A stretch of DNA of 64,000 nucleotides from Nocardia sp. CY41 (GTDB taxonomy: Bacteria; Actinomycetota; Actinomycetes; Mycobacteriales; Mycobacteriaceae), in assembly GCF_009829325.1 (NCBI RefSeq), contig NZ_VUOS01000009.1:1-64000 (forward strand), read 5' to 3'. Positions 25,721-34,670 of the stretch are shown piece after piece. A model generated the notes under the pieces. The model was not told the origin of the DNA and did not search any database. It saw only the letters and a list, made by a program, of their open reading frames with translations. Numbering within the stretch: the stretch's first letter is position 1; each line of letters begins with the position of its first letter. A program made the position numbers and the translations under genes.

Positions 25721-26548
25721 TCAAGGCGTGCGCCATTTCTCGTCGGTCAACAGGCTGCTCGCCTGCGGTCCCATCAGGAGCATGCCACCGTCGACGACGT
25801 AGGACGCGCCGGTGACATAGCCGGCCTCCGGCGTGGCGAGGAACGCCACTACGGCGGCGACCTCCTTGGCGTGACCGGTTCGTCCCAACGGAACGCCGGG
25901 GCGGGACTGCTCACGGGGGTCGACGTCTTCCTGACCGGTCATCGGTGTCGAGATCTCGCCCGGCGCCACGGAATTGACGGTGATGTCGTGTTCGGCGAGT
26001 TCCAGCGCCAGCACCTTCGTCAGCGCGCCGAGCCCCGCCTTGGCCGCGCAGTAGGGCGCGGCGCCGACGCGCGGGGCGTGCTCGTGCACGCTGGTGATGT
26101 TGATGATCCGTCCGCCGTTGCCCGCGGCGATCATGTGGTCGGCGGCGCGCTGGGCGCACAGGAACGCGCCGTCGAGGTCGACCGACAGCACGTGCCGCCA
26201 GGTGTCGAAGTCCATCTCCATCACCTTCTGCGCCGACCCGGTCCCGGCGCAGTTCACCAGCACATCGACGCCACCGAGTTCGTCGGCGAGTTCGTCGACG
26301 ACCGACGCGGCGGACGGCAGGTCCGACAGGTCCAAGCGGCGCACGGCCGCGGTCCTCCCCTGCTCGCGGACCTGTGCGGCGGTGTCCTGCGCGCCGCGCT
26401 GGTCGCTGCGGAATGTCAGCCCGACGTCGGTCCCGCCCGCGGCGAGCGCGACGGCGATCGCCGCACCTATCCCGGAGTCGCCCCCGGTCACCACGGCTCG
26501 TCGCGGAGCGCCTGCTCGTTCTTCCGGAAGTGGAGCTGTAGTACCCAT
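25721..26548 (-). CDS. Short-chain dehydrogenase/reductase (glucose 1-dehydrogenase-like)
   Basis: A 275-residue NAD(P) oxidoreductase. Cofactor motif VVTGGDSGIGAAIAVALA, structural NCAG, catalytic Ser in INITSVHEHAP and the YxxxK pair in YCAAKAGLG, followed by PGEISTPMTG and the C-terminal YVTGASYVVDGGMLLM typical of classical SDRs of the glucose/alcohol dehydrogenase set. No clear ribosome site at the ATG at 26548, but the N-terminus is natural. It lies between two sugar hydrolases and faces the GH1 gene. Confidence 0.9.
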   Translation of the reverse strand: MGTTAPLPEERAGAPRRAVVTGGDSGIGAAIAVALAAGGTDVGLTFRSDQRGAQDTAAQVREQGRTAAVRRLDLSDLPSAASVVDELADELGGVDVLVNCAGTGSAQKVMEMDFDTWRHVLSVDLDGAFLCAQRAADHMIAAGNGGRIINITSVHEHAPRVGAAPYCAAKAGLGALTKVLALELAEHDITVNSVAPGEISTPMTGQEDVDPREQSRPGVPLGRTGHAKEVAAVVAFLATPEAGYVTGASYVVDGGMLLMGPQASSLLTDEKWRTP

Positions 26549-26684
26549 GTTCCGCGACTACCCGGACCGGCACGGACCACACCGTGGCCCGCAGGCCCAC
26601 GCCCTGACCCGCGCTCGACCTCGCCGACGTTACGGCCTCCGATTCCGGGTAACCGGCCTGGAACGAGCCCAGAGGAGGGCGACG

Positions 26685-28373
26685 ATGGCCGCTGATGCTT
26701 CCTGGTGGCGCGACGCCGTGATCTACGAGATCTACATCCGGAGCTTCGGCGACGGCGACGGCGACGGTCTCGGCGATATCGCCGGCATCCGATCTCGGCT
26801 GCCCTATCTTCGGGATCTCGGCGTCGACGCCATATGGATAACTCCCTGGTATCCCTCGCCGATGGCGGATGGCGGCTACGACGTCGCGGACTACTGCGAC
26901 ATCGATCCCCGGTTCGGCACACTCGCGGACGCGCAGGAATTGATCGACGAGGTCCATGCGCAAGGTATGCGCATCATCGTGGACCTGGTCCCCAATCACA
27001 CCTCCGATCACCACCCGTGGTTTCAGGAGGCGCTGGCGGCCGGGCCGGGTTCACCGGAGCGAGCCCGCTATCTGTTCCGGGACGGCACATCATCCGGCGG
27101 TCCGCCCAACAATTGGCGAAGCGTGTTCGGCGGCCCGGCATGGACTCGCGTGGCAGATGGCCAGTGGTACCTGCACCTGTTCGACGCTCACCAGCCCGAT
27201 CTGGATTGGCAGCACCGGGACGTTCGCGCCGAGTTCGAGTCGATCCTGCGTTTCTGGCTGGATCGCGGGGTGGACGGCTTCCGTGTCGACGTGGCGCACG
27301 GCTTGATCAAGCACGCCGATCTACCGGATATCCCGACCGATCACGAGGACATGCTGGAGCCGCCGGATCGGACCGACCATCCCCACTGGGACCGGCCGGA
27401 GGTGCACGAGATCTATCGGAGCTGGCGCGCGATCGCGGAGTCCTACGGCCCGGATCGGGTCTTCGTCGCCGAAGCGTGGGTGGCCAAACCCGAGCGCCTC
27501 GCCTGCTACGTGCGTCCGGACGAACTGCACACCGCGTTCAACTTCGACTTCCTGCGCTGTTCCTGGCACGCCGACGCGCTGCGTGCCGTGGTCGATTGCA
27601 CGACCCGAGCGCTGGATGCGGTCGGAGCGCCACCCACCTGGGTGCTGTCCAACCACGACATCACCAGGCATGTGACCCGCTACGGCCGGGCGTCCACCCG
27701 CGGTGGCGGTTCGCAGCACGAATCGCACGGCCCCGTCGATGTGGCGCTGGGGCGGCGGCGCGCCAGAGCGGCGTTGCTCCTGATGCTCGCGCTTCCGGGC
27801 AGCGCCTATCTCTATCAAGGCGAGGAACTGGGTCTGGAAGAGCTCGAGGACCTTCCGATAGAGGTGCTGCAGGACCCGACGTGGGAGCGGTCGGGCCGCA
27901 CGGCGCGCGGGCGGGACGGGTGCCGCGTACCGCTGCCGTGGAGCGGATTCCGTCCGCCGTTCGGGTTCAGCCCGGGCGACACCCCGCCCTGGTTGCCGCA
28001 GCCACAGCGCTGGGTATCGCTGACGGCGGAACTGCAGAAGCGGGAGCCGGACTCGATGCTCGCTCTCTATCACCGAGCGCTGGGTGTGCGCCGGAACCAC
28101 TCCGCGCTCGGCGAGGGCGGGTGGTCCTGGCTGCCGAGCGCTACGGGGGTTTTGGCACTCCATCGCACGCCCGGCCTGGTGTGCATCGTGAATATCTCGG
28201 GTGGGCCGACCGCGCTGCCCCGGCACGAGCGGGTGTTGCTGTCCAGCGAGCCGTTGCCGGACGGTGCTCTGCCTGCCGACAGCGCCGCTTGGCTCGAGGT
28301 CGCAGACCACCATGTCCCCCAGCGAGCCGCAGCGACATCCTTTCCCACCGACGGGGTACCCGGGCGATGGTGA
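26685..28373 (+). CDS. GH13 alpha-glucosidase / oligo-1,6-glucosidase-like
   Basis: A 562-residue alpha-amylase-family enzyme. Start ATG 26685 follows AGAGGAGGGC. The four GH13 blocks are present: IIVDLVPNHTSDHHPW (I), GFRVDVAHGLIKHA with the nucleophile Asp (II), VFVAEAWVA with the acid/base Glu (III), and WVLSNHDITRHVTRY (IV). The N-terminal WWRDAVIYEIYIRSFGDGDG is the alpha-glucosidase signature, and its Asp/Gly run is a calcium-binding loop. Cytoplasmic, no signal peptide. It probably releases glucose from short alpha-glucans, sucrose or trehalulose-type sugars. Confidence 0.93.
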   Translation: MAADASWWRDAVIYEIYIRSFGDGDGDGLGDIAGIRSRLPYLRDLGVDAIWITPWYPSPMADGGYDVADYCDIDPRFGTLADAQELIDEVHAQGMRIIVDLVPNHTSDHHPWFQEALAAGPGSPERARYLFRDGTSSGGPPNNWRSVFGGPAWTRVADGQWYLHLFDAHQPDLDWQHRDVRAEFESILRFWLDRGVDGFRVDVAHGLIKHADLPDIPTDHEDMLEPPDRTDHPHWDRPEVHEIYRSWRAIAESYGPDRVFVAEAWVAKPERLACYVRPDELHTAFNFDFLRCSWHADALRAVVDCTTRALDAVGAPPTWVLSNHDITRHVTRYGRASTRGGGSQHESHGPVDVALGRRRARAALLLMLALPGSAYLYQGEELGLEELEDLPIEVLQDPTWERSGRTARGRDGCRVPLPWSGFRPPFGFSPGDTPPWLPQPQRWVSLTAELQKREPDSMLALYHRALGVRRNHSALGEGGWSWLPSATGVLALHRTPGLVCIVNISGGPTALPRHERVLLSSEPLPDGALPADSAAWLEVADHHVPQRAAATSFPTDGVPGRW

Positions 28374-28425
28374 GGAGGTGGCCCATGCCGGCGACTTCGC
28401 GAGGCGATGCCGAGCGGTGCGGCCG

Positions 28426-29502
28426 ATGAAAGTCGTCGTCACCGGCGCCAGCGGCAATGTGGGAACGGCGCTGTTGCGCGCCTTGCGCGGCGACGATTGC
28501 GAGATCGTCGGCATCGCCCGGCGCGCACCCGATCGCGCATGCGAACCATACGCGGCCGTCCGGTGGGTGCCCTGCGATATCGCTGCCACCGGCTCCGCCG
28601 AGATACTGAATGCCGCGTGTGCGGGCGCCGACGTGCTCGTTCATCTCGCATGGGCGATCCATCCGCGTCTGGGTGATCCGCCGATGCGCAGAACGAATCT
28701 GATCGGCACCGAAAACGTGCTGCGCGCCGCGGCGGAGACGGCGGTGCCCCAGCTCGTCGCCGCGTCCTCCTGTGCCGCCTACGCCCCGGCCGAGCGGTGG
28801 CGGCGGGTCTCGGAAGAGTGGCCACTGTCCGGCGTGCTCGGCAGCGCGTACAGCATGTCCAAGGCGGCGCTGGAGACACAGCTGGACCGCTTCGAGGCTC
28901 GCCATCCCGAGATCCGTATCGCGCGTGTCCGTCCGTGCGGGATCGCGCAGGCCGAGGCCGCCGCGGAACTGGCGGACTGGATCCTGCCGCCCTGGTTGCC
29001 GCGGCGACTGATCGGCACGCGCCTGTCCCCCGTGCCACTGTGGCGCGACTTCCGGCTGCAACTGGTGCACAGCTCGGACGTGGCCGCGGCGATCCGGCGG
29101 ATAGTGCAGCACCGTGCGGCGGGAGCGTTCAATCTCGCCGCCGAACCCTGCCTGGGCGCTGACGCGCTCGCGGCGATGTTCGGAGGGTTCCGCCTGCCCG
29201 CGCCCCGGCGCGCGCTCGACGCCGCCGCGTGGGCCGGCTGGCGCACCGGGCTGCAGCCGCTGCACCCGGCGTGGCTGACCCTCGCCGACCGCGCTTGCTT
29301 GATCGACTCGGCCAAAGCCCGCCGAGAACTCGGCTGGGCGCCTCGTTTCGGCGCGCACGACATCTGCGCGGAACTCGTGGCCGCCATGCGTACGGGGCAG
29401 CCAGGTCACAGTCCGCCACTCGCGCCGGCTCGCAGCCCAGGACCCGGACGTCCGTCGCACCAGAGCCAGCGCCCGCACGGCGGGCACCGCGCGCACCGAT
29501 GA
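28426..29502 (+). CDS. NAD-dependent epimerase/dehydratase-family protein
   Basis: A 358-residue extended SDR. N-terminal motif MKVVVTGASGNVGTALLRAL; LVHLAWAIHP; SSCAAYAP with the serine; and YSMSKAALE with the YxxxK pair. The region RARVRPCGIAQAEAAAE and a C-terminal DSAKARRELGWAP close the fold. The tail beyond residue 325 is Pro/Arg/His-rich and disordered-looking. Substrate not assignable; it lies 52 bases after the GH13 gene and may be co-transcribed. Confidence 0.85.
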   Translation: MKVVVTGASGNVGTALLRALRGDDCEIVGIARRAPDRACEPYAAVRWVPCDIAATGSAEILNAACAGADVLVHLAWAIHPRLGDPPMRRTNLIGTENVLRAAAETAVPQLVAASSCAAYAPAERWRRVSEEWPLSGVLGSAYSMSKAALETQLDRFEARHPEIRIARVRPCGIAQAEAAAELADWILPPWLPRRLIGTRLSPVPLWRDFRLQLVHSSDVAAAIRRIVQHRAAGAFNLAAEPCLGADALAAMFGGFRLPAPRRALDAAAWAGWRTGLQPLHPAWLTLADRACLIDSAKARRELGWAPRFGAHDICAELVAAMRTGQPGHSPPLAPARSPGPGRPSHQSQRPHGGHRAHR

Positions 29503-29666
29503 GCGACAGCGCTCGCCGGATCGTCGCGCCTCGTGTCGTTGCGGAAGACCGGCTGCCGAAACCCGTATCGTCGCCAGCGAAACAGCAACACCTCTCTTGC
29601 TCGTCCTGCGCTGGGTTAGGCACCGGAAGCCATCTCGAACAGCCGACCGTACTGGTAAGGAGAGCG

Positions 29667-30557
29667 ATGTTCACCCATAACAAGGATCTCCAATTCGAAG
29701 TTCGCGTGGACCGTCCCGATCCGCGCTTCGCAACCCTGCTGCAAGAGCAATTCGGCGGCGCCAACGGCGAATTGAAGGCCGCCATGCAGTATTTCAATCA
29801 GGCGTTCATGCTGCGTGGCAAGCATCCGAAGACCTACGACCTGTTCATGGACATCGCCACCGAGGAGCTCAGTCACCTCGAGATCGTCGGCGCCATGATC
29901 ACCATGCTCCTCGACGGGCTCAACGACGACTTGAAGCAGGCCAACCAGCGGTGCGACTGGATGCCGGTCGTGGCGACGCCCGGCGGACGTGACGAGGTGA
30001 TCCATCAGGTCGCGGTGAATCCGATGTACTTCGCGCTGAGCGGCGGCGGCCCCGTGGTGAAGGACTCGGCGGGTGTGCCGTGGACGGGCGCGTACGTCGA
30101 CGCGAACGGGGAGCCCTCGGTCGACTTGCGCAGCAATCTCGCTGCGGAGTCACGCGCCAAAATCGTCTACGAATACCTCAAGCAGTTCACCGACGATCCC
30201 GGTGTGCAGGACACGCTGTCGTTCTTGATGACGCGCGAAATCGCGCACTTCCAGCAGTTCACCGCGGCGCTGAACGAATTGCCGGTCAATTTCCCGCCCG
30301 GTGCGCTGCCCGGCGACGACCGGTTCCAGAATGTGGCGTTCAACATGTCCAACGGCGCCGCGAGTGCCCGCGGCCCGTGGAACGAAGGGCAGGGACCGTG
30401 GCCGTCGGGCACGGAATGGCGCTACATCGACAACCCGGTCACCGAGTGGCTCCGCTCCGATGACCGCGTGAATCATGGCGCCGAGACCAACCCGGAAGGC
30501 GAACCCGCGGTCCGCGGCACCAAGCCGTTCACGCACGAGTCGCACATTCCGGACTGA
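29667..30557 (+). CDS. Manganese catalase
   Basis: A 296-residue non-heme catalase that breaks down hydrogen peroxide at a di-manganese centre. Start follows AAGGAGAGCG. The ligands are visible as Glu and His in MDIATEELSHLEIVG (residues about 60-75) and in MTREIAHFQQF (about 190-200). Family sequence around ELKAAMQYFNQAFMLRGKHP, GYVDANGEPS-like segments and the C-terminal TEWRYIDNPV are as in Mn-catalases. It converges on a hemerythrin-domain gene across an extremely GC-rich inverted repeat and may be controlled with other oxidative-stress genes here. Confidence 0.93.
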   Translation: MFTHNKDLQFEVRVDRPDPRFATLLQEQFGGANGELKAAMQYFNQAFMLRGKHPKTYDLFMDIATEELSHLEIVGAMITMLLDGLNDDLKQANQRCDWMPVVATPGGRDEVIHQVAVNPMYFALSGGGPVVKDSAGVPWTGAYVDANGEPSVDLRSNLAAESRAKIVYEYLKQFTDDPGVQDTLSFLMTREIAHFQQFTAALNELPVNFPPGALPGDDRFQNVAFNMSNGAASARGPWNEGQGPWPSGTEWRYIDNPVTEWLRSDDRVNHGAETNPEGEPAVRGTKPFTHESHIPD

Positions 30558-30602
30558 CCTCGGGTAGTGCCTTGTGCCGGGTCCGACGCGACACTTGGCG
30601 CT

Positions 30603-30736
30603 GACGCCGGCGGCGGGCGGGGGGCCGGGGGGGCCGCCCCCCCGGCGGGCCGGGAACCGGGGGCGGGGCCCGCCCCCCCTGTGGGGGCTGCGGCGGGCGG
30701 CGGGGGGCCCCGGGGGGCCCCCCCGCCGCCGGCGTC
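30603..30736. terminator. Long inverted repeat filled with G and C runs
   Basis: A 15-bp perfect inverted repeat (30603-30617 and 30722-30736) encloses 104 bases made almost only of G and C, with many homopolymer runs of five to nine bases. It lies between the converging catalase and hemerythrin genes, where a terminator is expected. The stem is probably real; the low-complexity interior is suspicious as an assembly or base-calling artefact at a strong hairpin. Confidence 0.7.
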
Positions 30737-30752
30737 CGTGACACGGTCCGGG

Positions 30753-31316
30753 TCAATGCTTCGGCTTGCCGATCATGTCCTTGGCGCGATCCATCATTGC
30801 GGCGAACGGGCCGACCAGAACGTTCGCGGTGGCCGATTCCACGCCGGGATGGGGCCGGGTCGGCGCCATCGTCTCGGCGAGTTCGACCGTCCGGCGCAGC
30901 CGCTGCAGAGTCTCGTCGTCGAGTTCCGCGCGCAGCCGATTGAATTCCTCGCGTTCCTCATGGTCGGCGTGCGCCAGCACAGCTTCGCGCAGTTTGGCCA
31001 GCTTGACCTGGAATTCCATCGAGCTGATGGACAGCGACTCCAGATCGGCGAGCTGCTTTTTGGCCTTGTTCTCCTCTTCCAGCCGTGCGTCGACGATGGC
31101 GCCGCCGTCGCCGAGCTCGCGCCGGGCGCGCGGATGGATGATTTCTTCTTCGGCTGTCTCGTGCACCGCGAGCAGGCGGCGCAGCTCGAAGAACTTGCTC
31201 TTGCGCTCCACGGGATCGGAGGTATCGGCGGTCTCGACGAACAACTGCCGGATCCGGTCGTGCTGCTGGATGAGGAAATCGATTGCATCGGTGGTCGAGT
31301 CGATCGTGGTTGCCAT
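30753..31316 (-). CDS. Hemerythrin HHE domain protein
   Basis: A 187-residue protein with the cation-binding helix bundle: IQQHDRIRQLF with the first His, LAVHETAEEEIIHPRARR with two His and acidic ligands, and VLAHADHEEREEF with the last pair. These fit a di-iron site for oxygen, nitric oxide or redox sensing. Ribosome site GAGGGAGATC before ATG 31316. The C-terminal 50 residues are helical. Such small proteins often accompany oxidative-stress genes, which matches the catalase next door. Confidence 0.9.
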   Translation of the reverse strand: MATTIDSTTDAIDFLIQQHDRIRQLFVETADTSDPVERKSKFFELRRLLAVHETAEEEIIHPRARRELGDGGAIVDARLEEENKAKKQLADLESLSISSMEFQVKLAKLREAVLAHADHEEREEFNRLRAELDDETLQRLRRTVELAETMAPTRPHPGVESATANVLVGPFAAMMDRAKDMIGKPKH

Positions 31317-31411
31317 AGTTGATCTCCCTCGCACTTTCGGGACGGGCTGACGAACTACGTCCGTCGCGGCGGTACCCGACAGTGCGCGGGCGAAACCGCC
31401 CGACCGGCCGG

Positions 31412-32707
31412 TCAGGCGTTGACGGTGCCCGTGATGGGTGCGGGATAGACCGAGGTCGGCACGCGGTGTCGCCACGGGCGATGAATCTCCGAACCCGGCA
31501 GCGAAGCCAGTTCCGGAATCCAGCGCCGCACGTAGTTCCCGTCCGGGTCGTAGCGTTCGGCGCTGCCAGCCGCTCCCGGATCGAAACGCCCTGCTTGCTG
31601 CCAGGTCAAGCGGTCGCTCGCGGCGTCGTCGAGCAGCCACCGGCGAAAATGCTCCGCGCCGATCCGCCAGTCCACACGCAGTGTCGTGGTGAGGAAACCG
31701 GCGGCGATCACGCGGGCGCGCTCCGGCATCCATCCTTGCGCCGCCAGTTGCCGCATGCCCGCGTCGACGATCGGATATCCGGTGCGGCCGTCGCGCCAAG
31801 CGCCGACGACGACGGGATCGTGCGTCTGCCGCTCGTCCGGACGATCACCGGACCGCGCGATGTCGGCCCGCGCGACGAGGAACTGCAGATGGAAGTCGCG
31901 CCGGGCGAGCTGGCGGACGAACGCGCGTCCATCCGTCGTCGCCATGTCGGTGTGGTACGCCATTTCGGCGGCGGACAGGCAACCGAAATGCAAGTACGGC
32001 GACAGGCGCGCGCATCCCTCGCGGGTGAGGTCACCCGTCGACCGGCCGAGTGATTGCCGCCGGTCGGCGGTGCAGCCCCGCCACAGTGCACGACCCGTGA
32101 TCTCCCCTCCCACCGCCAGCTGCGGTGAGATGACCGCGTCGCCGAGTCCGTCGAACCTCGGCACGGGATCACTGTCGATGCGGGGGACGATCAATTCGGT
32201 GGGCTTGCCCAGTGGACGTCGCTTCGGCGCCGCCAGCCATCGGCGGAAGTAGGTCGCGAAATCCGGAACCTCGTCGTCCGGCCGGTGCTGGACGCAGTCG
32301 GCTGGATCCACGGCGGTGAGAGTGGCGGGATGGGTGTGCAGCAGACAGCTGCGGCGCTCCAGCCGTTCGCGTAGCGCCCGGAGCCTGCAGCGGCTGTACC
32401 AGGTGGTGTCCTCGGCGATATGGACGCTGTCGGCGTGCACCTGGGCGGCAACGCGATCCACCGCGTCGACATAGTCTCCGTGCCGAACCACCAGTTGTCC
32501 TCCGGCGCAGCGAAGCTCGGCGTCGAGTTCGGCCAGCGCGGCGGAGAGGAAGCGGAGCTTGTTCCCGGCCGGTCGGGCGCTGCCGACGATGCGATCGTCG
32601 ACGACGTAGAGCGGAATCACCGCCGCGCCCTCGCGGACGGCGGCCAGCAGAGCCGGATTGTCGTGGACGCGCAGGTCACGAGTGAAGAGTGCGATTGTTA
32701 CGGCCAT
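31412..32707 (-). CDS. Divergent DNA photolyase / cryptochrome-family protein
   Basis: A 431-residue member of the photolyase family. The antenna-domain N-terminus TIALFTRDLRVHDNPALLAA is typical, and in the FAD domain WRDGRTGYPIVDAGMRQLAAQGWMP is well kept, as is YDPDGNYVRRWIPEL. But the loop that holds FAD and the lesion, normally GDxAxNxxxWQWxxGxGxD, is reduced to DDAASDRLTWQQAGRFDPG, and the AWREFY motif reads ARRDFH. FAD binding or repair may be altered. Light-related role fits the nearby LitR-like and crt genes. Confidence 0.85.
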   Translation of the reverse strand: MAVTIALFTRDLRVHDNPALLAAVREGAAVIPLYVVDDRIVGSARPAGNKLRFLSAALAELDAELRCAGGQLVVRHGDYVDAVDRVAAQVHADSVHIAEDTTWYSRCRLRALRERLERRSCLLHTHPATLTAVDPADCVQHRPDDEVPDFATYFRRWLAAPKRRPLGKPTELIVPRIDSDPVPRFDGLGDAVISPQLAVGGEITGRALWRGCTADRRQSLGRSTGDLTREGCARLSPYLHFGCLSAAEMAYHTDMATTDGRAFVRQLARRDFHLQFLVARADIARSGDRPDERQTHDPVVVGAWRDGRTGYPIVDAGMRQLAAQGWMPERARVIAAGFLTTTLRVDWRIGAEHFRRWLLDDAASDRLTWQQAGRFDPGAAGSAERYDPDGNYVRRWIPELASLPGSEIHRPWRHRVPTSVYPAPITGTVNA

Positions 32708-32872
32708 TCGAGATTCTCGACGACAGGCATCCGTCGCGAGGATCGACGACGGCGGTATCGGACGGTCGGCGGCGTGCCACGCCGATGCGGGCGGTATCGA
32801 AGTAACGAGCTTTACGCCAATGCTGCGGGACAGCGGCTGTCATGTCAAGCCGAGCTACCGCGCACGCCGGGA

Positions 32873-33556
32873 TCAGCGTTCTCGGAACAGATCGATGAGC
32901 CAGGGCTCCAAGTCGGCGCTCAGCACGGTCAGATCCGGCTCGTCCGACTCATCGAGCGCGTCGGCGGTGAGTTGACGGACGGCGTAGACGACGGCCATAT
33001 AAGCGGTGACGGACAGCAGCGGCTGCCGATTCCCCGTCGCGCTTCGCACCAGACCTCGGATGTACTCCGCGAACAGCCGGATCGACTTCCGTCTGCGCCG
33101 ACGCGCGGCCCGACCCAATGCGTCGATCTCCACCTGGTAAGCCCGAGCGACCACCAGATCGTTCTGCAGTGAGCCGAGGTACTGGCCGAGCGCCTCGGCG
33201 ACGATGGACCGCCGGTCCCGGCCTGCCAGCTCCGCGCCGGTGAGCTGGGTCAGCAGCACCTGAATGAAGCGGTCGTAGCCCGCGAAGACGCACTCGTCTT
33301 TGTTGGCGAACGCATCGTAGAAAGCCGCCAGCGATACTCCGGCCCGCTTCGCGACGTCGGTTGGGCCGAAGCCGGCGTAACCGCGCGCGGCCAGTAGTTC
33401 GGTCACCGCCACCAGCAGCCGTTCCCGTTGCGCCGCCATCACTTGCTCTCGCCCCAGATTGTGGCGGCCGCGCGGCAAGGCAGCGGGAAGTGTGAAGAAC
33501 ACTCCGTCTCGCACCGGAACGATCGGTGCGTCGGCGTCGGCGGGCGCGGCGGACAC
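32873..33556 (-). CDS. TetR-family regulator
   Basis: A 227-residue protein. After a polar 35-residue N-terminal extension (GRHNLGREQVMAAQRERLL) the helix-turn-helix follows (AARGYAGFGPTDVAKRAGVS, AAFYDAFANKDECVFAGYD), a common pattern in actinobacterial TetR proteins with a long leader. A run of six arginines sits near residue 155. It is divergent from the SDR gene at 33672, with 115 bases between, which probably hold the operator; I found no clear palindrome there. GTG start; a shorter product from ATG near residue 40 is possible. Confidence 0.88.
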   Translation of the reverse strand: MSAAPADADAPIVPVRDGVFFTLPAALPRGRHNLGREQVMAAQRERLLVAVTELLAARGYAGFGPTDVAKRAGVSLAAFYDAFANKDECVFAGYDRFIQVLLTQLTGAELAGRDRRSIVAEALGQYLGSLQNDLVVARAYQVEIDALGRAARRRRRKSIRLFAEYIRGLVRSATGNRQPLLSVTAYMAVVYAVRQLTADALDESDEPDLTVLSADLEPWLIDLFRER

Positions 33557-33671
33557 TCTTGCAGACTACCGAGCCGGTCGCGCCCACACCGAGGCGAGCG
33601 GGCCCCCGGCCGCTGCCGCGCTGCGTCGAACCAGCGGGTATGGGGGCGGCCGGAAGGGGTAGCCGCAGCAT

Positions 33672-34466
33672 ATGACCGACAGACCACTCGCACTTGTCAC
33701 CGGAGCCTCCAGTGGTATCGGCTTCGAATTGGCCCGGCAGTTCATCGAGCACGGCTACGACGTCGTGATCGCCGCGGAGGACGATGCCATCGAGACCGCC
33801 GCCGCTTCGCTGCACCACCCGCAGCACGAGGTGCGGCCGGTGCAGGTCGACTTGCGGACCGCCGACGGTGTCGAACAGCTCTACCGCGCGGCCACCGAGA
33901 ACGACCGCAAGCCGGACGCCGTCGCGCTCAACGCGGGCGTCGGCCGCGGAGGCGCCTTTGCCGAGACCGACCTCGGCGACGAACTCGCCGTCATCGATCT
34001 GAACGTTCGCTCGACGGTGCACTTGGCCAAACTGGTCGTGTGCGACATGGTCGCTCGCAACGACGGCAAACTGCTGTTCACTTCGTCCATCGCCGCCACG
34101 ATGCCGGGCGCCCGGCAAGCGGTGTACAACGCGTCCAAATCCTTCATCCAGTCGTTCGCCAAAGCGTTGCGCGAAGAACTGCGCGACACCGACGTCACCG
34201 TGACCGCGCTGATGCCCGGCCCGACCGACACCGACTTCTTCCGCCGCGCCGGGATGCTCGGTACTCGCATCGGCCACCTACCCAAGGACGACCCCGCCGA
34301 CGTCGCGCGCCAAGGCGTCGAAGCCCTGCTCGGCGACCGGCAGCAGATTTTCGCCGCCTCGCTGCTCACCAAGGCGTTCGGACTGGCCGACCACGTCCTG
34401 CCCGACGCGGTCAAAGCCAAGGCCAACCGCATCATCTCCGCGCCCACCCGGGCCGCCACCCGTTGA
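33672..34466 (+). CDS. Short-chain dehydrogenase/reductase
   Basis: A 264-residue SDR. Motifs: LVTGASSGIGFELARQF, LNAGVGRGG in place of NNAG, catalytic Ser in LFTSSIAATMPG, and YNASKSFIQS with the YxxxK pair. The C-terminal KAFGLADHVLPDAVKAKANR resembles mycobacterial SDRs of the fatty-acid-linked kind. Divergent from the TetR gene and probably its target. Substrate unknown. Confidence 0.88.
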   Translation: MTDRPLALVTGASSGIGFELARQFIEHGYDVVIAAEDDAIETAAASLHHPQHEVRPVQVDLRTADGVEQLYRAATENDRKPDAVALNAGVGRGGAFAETDLGDELAVIDLNVRSTVHLAKLVVCDMVARNDGKLLFTSSIAATMPGARQAVYNASKSFIQSFAKALREELRDTDVTVTALMPGPTDTDFFRRAGMLGTRIGHLPKDDPADVARQGVEALLGDRQQIFAASLLTKAFGLADHVLPDAVKAKANRIISAPTRAATR

Positions 34467-34633
34467 CCGCTCGTCGGCGCCGATGAAGCGCTTCCCGGCC
34501 GTGGCTCGAACGGGTGCGCAGCGAGCACCGAACCAAGCGGCGCAGACGCCGCGCGCCCGGCCTATCGCGACGTACTGGTGGTGGAATTCGCACCCGGCCG
34601 AACCGAGCGCCTTCCGGTGTCGCCGTTGCGCGT

Positions 34634-34659
34634 GCCCGGGGCCGGCACCGGCCCCGGGC
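34634..34659. terminator. Terminator hairpin between converging genes
   Basis: Perfect 12-bp inverted repeat (GCCCGGGGCCGG and its complement) with only CA between, so in practice a stem of about 10 bp. It lies 12 bases past the stop of the CocE-type gene and 168 bases after the SDR stop. Confidence 0.7.
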
Positions 34660-34670
34660 CACGTCCACGG

